From the NCBI GenBank assembly GCA_963834965.1, contig CAWIEI010000017.1, positions 322,769 through 386,768 on the forward strand: a stretch of DNA of 64,000 bases. The letters are read 5' to 3'. Below the pieces are notes generated by a model that did no database searches, was not told the DNA's origin, and was given only the letters and a program-made list of their open reading frames with translations. The translations under genes and the position numbers were made by a program. This stretch comes from Fodinibacter sp963834965 (lineage in GTDB: Bacteria > Actinomycetota > Actinomycetes > Actinomycetales > Dermatophilaceae). This document shows, in pieces, positions 60,346 to 64,000 of the stretch (position 1 is its first letter; each line of letters starts with the position of its first letter).

Positions 60346-61035
60346 TTAGCTGTGGCTGGGGTGGGGTCGGGTGATGGCTGGGTTCAGGACCTCGAGTTCG
60401 CCTCGGGTGAAGAGTTGTGCGGGTCGTCCACCGTCGACTGTCGTGGTCAAGCCGGTGGGTTGTAGGAACCCGGGGGTGCGGGTGACCTTGCGGTGGAAGT
60501 TGCGGGGGTCGAGTGGTTGGCCCCAAACGGCCTCGTACACGGACCGGAGCTGGGCGACGGTGAACTCGGGTGGGCAGAACGCCGCACCCAGGGGGCTGTA
60601 CTCGAGCTTGGCGCGCGCTCGTTCCACCCCATCGCGCAAGATCTGCGCGTGGTCGAAGGCCAGGGTCGACTCCTCGACCTGGGACACCGCGAGCCATTGT
60701 GCGCCGGCGGCGTCGCTGCCCGCGACCGGCTCGGCCATCTGAGGAGCCAGGGCCAGCCAGGCCACGGAGACGGTGCGCCCGCGCGGGTCGCGACCGGGCG
60801 CGCCGTAGGTGGCCAGCTGCTCGAGGTGGACGCCGTCGCGGATGCCGGTCTCCTCGGCCAGCTCGCGGTAGGCGGCCGCGGCGATGTGTTCGTCACGCAG
60901 GACGAACCCTCCCGGCAGGGCCCACCTGCCCGCGAACGGCTCGATCCCGCGCTGCACCAGCAGGACGCACAGCTCGTGCTCTCGGATGGTGAGCACCACC
61001 AGGTCGACGGTCAGAGCCACCTTCGGGGTCGTCAT
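60346..61035 (-). CDS. NrtR-type Nudix domain transcriptional regulator/hydrolase
   Basis: 229 residues. The Nudix box is complete: GGFVLRDEHIAAAAYREL followed by AEETG (G-x5-E-x7-REL-x-EE-x-G). The C-terminal 80 residues (EYSPLGAAFCPPEFTVAQLR; LDPRNFHRKV) form the winged-helix domain typical of NrtR, the ADP-ribose-responsive regulator of NAD metabolism. An intact box may mean it also hydrolyses ADP-ribose-type compounds. It is divergent from an SPFH/NAD-kinase-like pair across a palindrome-rich gap, so it probably controls them. Confidence 0.85.
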   Translation of the reverse strand: MTTPKVALTVDLVVLTIREHELCVLLVQRGIEPFAGRWALPGGFVLRDEHIAAAAYRELAEETGIRDGVHLEQLATYGAPGRDPRGRTVSVAWLALAPQMAEPVAGSDAAGAQWLAVSQVEESTLAFDHAQILRDGVERARAKLEYSPLGAAFCPPEFTVAQLRSVYEAVWGQPLDPRNFHRKVTRTPGFLQPTGLTTTVDGGRPAQLFTRGELEVLNPAITRPHPSHS

Positions 61036-61055
61036 GCACCCAGCGTAACCCCTTG

Positions 61056-61104
61056 TCGTCTAGTTGACGAATATGCATTAGAAGCATATCGTCAGTTACA
61101 CGAT
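61056..61104. promoter_or_regulatory. Palindromic operator region between nrtR-like and SPFH genes
   Basis: TCGTC-N5-GACGA lies at 61056-61070 and ATCGT-N7-ACGAT at 61088-61104. Between and across them, TTGACGAATATGC (61064-61076) and GCATATCGTCAG (61084-61095) form a larger imperfect inverted repeat. The region is clearly AT-richer than its flanks and holds both promoters. Probable binding sites for the NrtR-type regulator. Confidence 0.7.
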
Positions 61105-61126
61105 AACTAGTCCTGAGGAGGACGTC

Positions 61127-62134
61127 ATGGCCAGCATCACCACCGCACCGTTCGTTCGTCACCTGCGCTCGTCGGCCACCAGCCACGTCCAGCACCTGTC
61201 GGGTGGGAAGGTGCGGCACAGCGCCCCGGGCGCGTCGTTCTGGTTCCGTCCGTTGACCGCCGCGATCAGCGAGGTTCCGATCGACGACCGGGAGCAGGAG
61301 GTCCTGGTCCGGATTCGCACCGCGGACCTGCAGGAGGCCACCGCCCCGGGCACGGTCACGTACCGGTTCGTCCAGCCGGAGCTGGCCGCGAGCCGGATCG
61401 ACTTCTCGGTCGACCTCGGTAGTGGGGCCTGGTTGGAGCGGCCGTTGGAGCGGGTCGGCGCCTCCATCCACGGCGCCACCTCGGCCGCGGTCGCCTCGGC
61501 GCTGACCGGTTTGACCCTGGTGCAGGCCCTGGCGATGGACACCGCGGCGCTGAGCGCGACGGTGACCGCCCGGTTGTCCACGGACGACCGGCTGCGCTCG
61601 GTCGGTATCGCGGTGGTGGGAGTGCGGTTCAGCGTGCTGCGTCCCGAGTCCGACGTCGAGCGTGCCCTGCAGACCCCGGCGCGTGAGGTCATCCAGCAGG
61701 AGGCCGACCGGGCCACTTTCGAGCGCCGGGCGCTGGCCGTCGAGCGGGAGGCCGCGATCGGTGAGAACGAGCTGGCCAACCAGATCGAGCTCGCTAAGCG
61801 GCAGGAGCACCTCATCGCGCAGAAGGGCGCCAACGCCCGCAAGACCGCGCAGGACGCCGCCGCGGCCGACGCCATCGCCGCCGAGGCAGAAGCCGCCCGC
61901 ACCACCGCGATCGCCGCCGCCCGGGCCGAGGCCGAGCGGGCCATCGGCCAGGCCGCCGCCGACACCGAGCGGGCCAAGCTCACCGCTTATGACGGGGCTT
62001 CCCGCGACCTGCTGCTCGCGCTGGCCCTGCGTGAGCTCGCCGGCAACCTGCCCGCGATCGAACAGGTCGTGGTCACCCCGGACATGGTCACCGGCCTGCT
62101 CAGCCGCCTCACCGCCGCTCAGGGTCAGGACTGA
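61127..62134 (+). CDS. SPFH/band-7 domain protein
   Basis: 335 residues; GAGGAGG precedes the ATG. The N-terminal 190 residues fit an SPFH (prohibitin/stomatin-like) domain (RTADLQEATAPGTVTYRFVQ; RLSTDDRLRSVGIAVVGVRF). Residues 190-300 are a long Ala/Glu-rich coiled coil (TFERRALAVEREAAIGENEL; AEAARTTAIAAARAEAERAI), as in flotillin-type scaffolds. There is no membrane anchor, so it may form a soluble or peripheral oligomer. Co-directional with the NAD-kinase-like gene 4 nt downstream. Confidence 0.85.
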   Translation: MASITTAPFVRHLRSSATSHVQHLSGGKVRHSAPGASFWFRPLTAAISEVPIDDREQEVLVRIRTADLQEATAPGTVTYRFVQPELAASRIDFSVDLGSGAWLERPLERVGASIHGATSAAVASALTGLTLVQALAMDTAALSATVTARLSTDDRLRSVGIAVVGVRFSVLRPESDVERALQTPAREVIQQEADRATFERRALAVEREAAIGENELANQIELAKRQEHLIAQKGANARKTAQDAAAADAIAAEAEAARTTAIAAARAEAERAIGQAAADTERAKLTAYDGASRDLLLALALRELAGNLPAIEQVVVTPDMVTGLLSRLTAAQGQD

Positions 62135-62138
62135 CGCC

Positions 62139-63023
62139 GTGACCACCCCGAGAGTCGTCGTCGTTCACCGCCGAACCGAGTACGAGGAGCTGATCGCCCG
62201 GCACGGCACCCGCGGTCAGGCCGCGTTCTTCCTGACCACGCGCCACCAGGACCTCGACACCGTCCAGCAGCGGCACGACCACACCGAGGCAGCCCTCGCC
62301 ACGGTCAGCGCCGCCATCCCCACCGAGTGGTCCCGCGCCACTCTGGAGCGCGAGGAACTGTCCCGGTTCGTCTTCCGCCCAGAGGACATCGTCGTCGTCG
62401 TCGGCCAGGACGGGCTGGTCGCCAACCTGGCCAAGTACATCAGCACCCAACCCGTCATCGGCATCAACCCACTGCCCGGCACCAACGCCGGCGTCCTCGT
62501 CCCGCACCAACCAGCCACCATCAGCCACCTGCTGCGGCAGATCACCAGCGGCAGCGCGCGAACCTTGAGGCGGACCATGGTCCAGGCCCGCTCCGACGAC
62601 GGGCAGACCCTGACCGCGCTCAACGAGATCTACGTCGGCCAGCCCACTCACCAGTCGGCCCGTTACAGCCTCCACGTCGACGAGCGCACCGAGCGGCAGT
62701 CGTCCTCCGGAATCCTCGTCGGGACCGGCACCGGCTCCACCGGGTGGTGCCTGTCCCTGCAGCAGGCCCAGGCCCGCGACCTTCAACTCCCAACCCCCGA
62801 AGACCCGACCCTGGTGTGGTTCGTCCGGGAACCATGGCCCTCCCCGTCCACCTTCGCCTCCCTGACCCACGGCACCACCAACGGCAAACCCCTCACCGTG
62901 CACATCGAGTCCGACACTCTCGTCGCCTTCGGCGACGGCATCGAAGACGACCGCCTCACCCTCAGCTGGGGCCAGCACCTCACCATCGGTGTCTCCGACC
63001 GCCACCTGACCACCCTCGAATAG
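62139..63023 (+). CDS. NAD kinase-like (NADK-fold) protein
   Basis: 294 residues from GTG. It resembles ATP-NAD kinases: VVVVGQDGLVANLAKYI replaces the usual GGDGT loop (here GQDG), INPLPGTNAGVLV corresponds to the substrate loop, and GTGTGSTGW matches the TPTGSTAY-like motif. The altered first loop could mean a different phosphate donor or loss of kinase activity. Coupled to the SPFH gene and probably under NrtR control, it points to NAD(P) homeostasis or an NAD-based stress or defence function (inference). Confidence 0.75.
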   Translation: MTTPRVVVVHRRTEYEELIARHGTRGQAAFFLTTRHQDLDTVQQRHDHTEAALATVSAAIPTEWSRATLEREELSRFVFRPEDIVVVVGQDGLVANLAKYISTQPVIGINPLPGTNAGVLVPHQPATISHLLRQITSGSARTLRRTMVQARSDDGQTLTALNEIYVGQPTHQSARYSLHVDERTERQSSSGILVGTGTGSTGWCLSLQQAQARDLQLPTPEDPTLVWFVREPWPSPSTFASLTHGTTNGKPLTVHIESDTLVAFGDGIEDDRLTLSWGQHLTIGVSDRHLTTLE

Positions 63024-63166
63024 CCGGCGTCAACGGCTGGCCGGCGTTGCACAGGCCCGCACAGGACAAAACCGGGTCTTCCGCAGATGCGGCGAATGGG
63101 ACGCGATGGTGGCCGACACGGGAAAGCGGGCTTCGCGCAAAGCTCTGAAGGACGGGATGCACGCAT

Positions 63167-63535
63167 ATGGAAGAGCGGTTCAACAAGCATTGGGTGAAGT
63201 ACAAGATCGAGTCGAGCGAGGGCTACTCCATCCAGATACACAGGCAACGGATCGAGTATCTCGACGAGGTAGGAGCAGTCGACTTTGGCTGCGAGCCCTC
63301 GGTCTATCGAGGTGTCGACGTAATGGTCTCCGCGCGCGAGTTCCTCGAGCTGCGTGATCACGACCCGCAAGTGGTCATCGACAGGTTCCGCCGCGCGTTC
63401 GCCGCGGCCGGATGGAGGTTGCGAGGCTTCGACGACACCAGGATGTGGCTCGCTGCCCGCCCCCCGAGTCCTCCGCGCACGTGGATCGAGTACGGCGACC
63501 GACGCATCCACGAGAGCCCAACCGACTCAGATTGA
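63167..63535 (+). CDS. Hypothetical protein
   Basis: 122 residues, soluble and charged (MEERFNKHWVKYKIESSEGY; LDEVGAVDFGCEPSVYRGVD; VVIDRFRRAFAAAGWRLRGF). It looks like a compact alpha/beta domain but I do not recognise it. Codon use is less biased than core genes, in keeping with the surrounding acquired region. Confidence 0.5.
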   Translation: MEERFNKHWVKYKIESSEGYSIQIHRQRIEYLDEVGAVDFGCEPSVYRGVDVMVSAREFLELRDHDPQVVIDRFRRAFAAAGWRLRGFDDTRMWLAARPPSPPRTWIEYGDRRIHESPTDSD

Positions 63536-63666
63536 CACGTCGAAAGCCAGGGACGACGGGGTGCGACGAGGTGAACCGCTCACATGTCGCGGGTCGCACA
63601 GGTCGAGGCTGCCCCATGCAGGTGAGAAGCTCAGGGCGGAGTGGAGGCGCGTGGAAGACTCCCGTC

Positions 63667-63990
63667 GTGGCACTCTTCCGCAAGCGCGAGCTTGGTCCGG
63701 GCCGGCACCCCATCGTGGCGTTCTGGGAATGGTGGGCCACTGAGGGCCAGCGCATCGACCCACGTCGTGCGTCGCCGTCCACGGAGGAACTCGGCCGTCG
63801 CGTCGCGTCCATTCACCCGGACCTGACGTGGCACTTCGGGGCCGGAACGATCGCAGAGCATTGTCTGATCGTCTCCGCAGGCGGAGTCGCTGAGGTGCGA
63901 CCGGTGGCGGAGAGGTGGCTTCGGGCCGCTCCGCGGGCGGACGCGGCGTGGGAGTCCCGGTCAGCCAAGTACCCGACCCGGACGCGATGA
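63667..63990 (+). CDS. Hypothetical protein
   Basis: From GTG 63667 the product is 107 residues (ALFRKRELGPGRHPIVAFWE; WWATEGQRID; EELGRRVASIHPDLTWHFGA). FWEWW followed by a helical region resembles the N-terminus of several actinobacterial orphan families with a DUF695-like layout, but the match is from memory. The stop overlaps the ATG of the next gene (ATGA). Confidence 0.55.
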   Translation: MALFRKRELGPGRHPIVAFWEWWATEGQRIDPRRASPSTEELGRRVASIHPDLTWHFGAGTIAEHCLIVSAGGVAEVRPVAERWLRAAPRADAAWESRSAKYPTRTR

Positions 63991-64000
63991 GCAACGTCCT
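63987..64000 (+). CDS. Start of a gene cut by the window edge
   Basis: An ATG overlapping the previous stop by 4 nt opens a frame reading MSNV before the sequence ends. The overlap is the only evidence. Confidence 0.35.

Overview
The window is very GC-rich, with tight gene packing, many GTG starts and 4-nt start/stop overlaps. Its gene set (GTP-type pckG, dcd, an LCP cell-wall ligase, SxxK penicillin-binding proteins) points to a high-GC actinobacterium. The style resembles the Intrasporangiaceae/Dermatophilaceae, but that family call is inference from codon and motif habits, not a placement.

Positions 1-19688 are mostly core chromosome. They hold an LtrA-like membrane protein cut by the window edge, a DUF1772 and flippase-like pair, a D-Ala-D-Ala carboxypeptidase, tRNA-Gly, dcd, an alpha/beta hydrolase, an MFS exporter and a complete glycine-betaine-type ABC importer. 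They also hold a membrane Fe-S reductase with a long repetitive DPWD tail, a broken ECF sigma region, a YCII/ECF42-type sigma pair, and cysK-cysE.

Positions 19681-31588 hold the most unusual content: two tandem, paralogous four-gene operons on the minus strand, each about 6 kb. Each runs subtilisin-like S8 peptidase, ECF-like sigma factor, small beta-sandwich protein, TPR-CHAT protease. Both keep catalytic residues. Both use the same 4-nt overlaps, and both CHAT genes appear to begin at ATC or ATT right after the upstream stop. The paralogous peptidases carry different glycine-rich repeats at the same place (GYGSGV x9 against MWGGGGG x5). A conserved noncoding segment of about 380 nt lies upstream of each operon. 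I infer a two-protease, sigma-factor signalling or defence/stress module; no function is established from sequence.

Positions 31652-55043 return to ordinary chromosome: a YtxH-like protein, tRNA-Ser(UGA), a lipoprotein, a LacI-controlled fructose/ribose-type ABC system with visible operators, a universal stress protein and a cold-shock protein. Then come a penicillin-binding transpeptidase divergent from an LCP protein, tRNA-Ser(GCU), two proline-rich membrane proteins, GT2-GtrA and a frameshifted GT39 glycosyltransferase. The stretch ends with a GNAT, a two-component system, pckG and a secreted EEP-family protein.

Positions 55143-64000 look like an integrated element starting at tRNA-Arg(ACG): an excisionase-like protein, a tyrosine integrase, a zinc-finger protein, several small orphans, a GNAT and a DUF7336-like protein. 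It also holds a divergent NrtR-type Nudix regulator / SPFH protein / NAD-kinase-like cassette. No right-hand attachment site is visible.

Several genes show single-base frameshifts (carboxypeptidase signal peptide, ECF remnant, GT39, integrase N-terminus, a lipoprotein signal peptide). Sequencing indels are therefore a live alternative to pseudogenisation.
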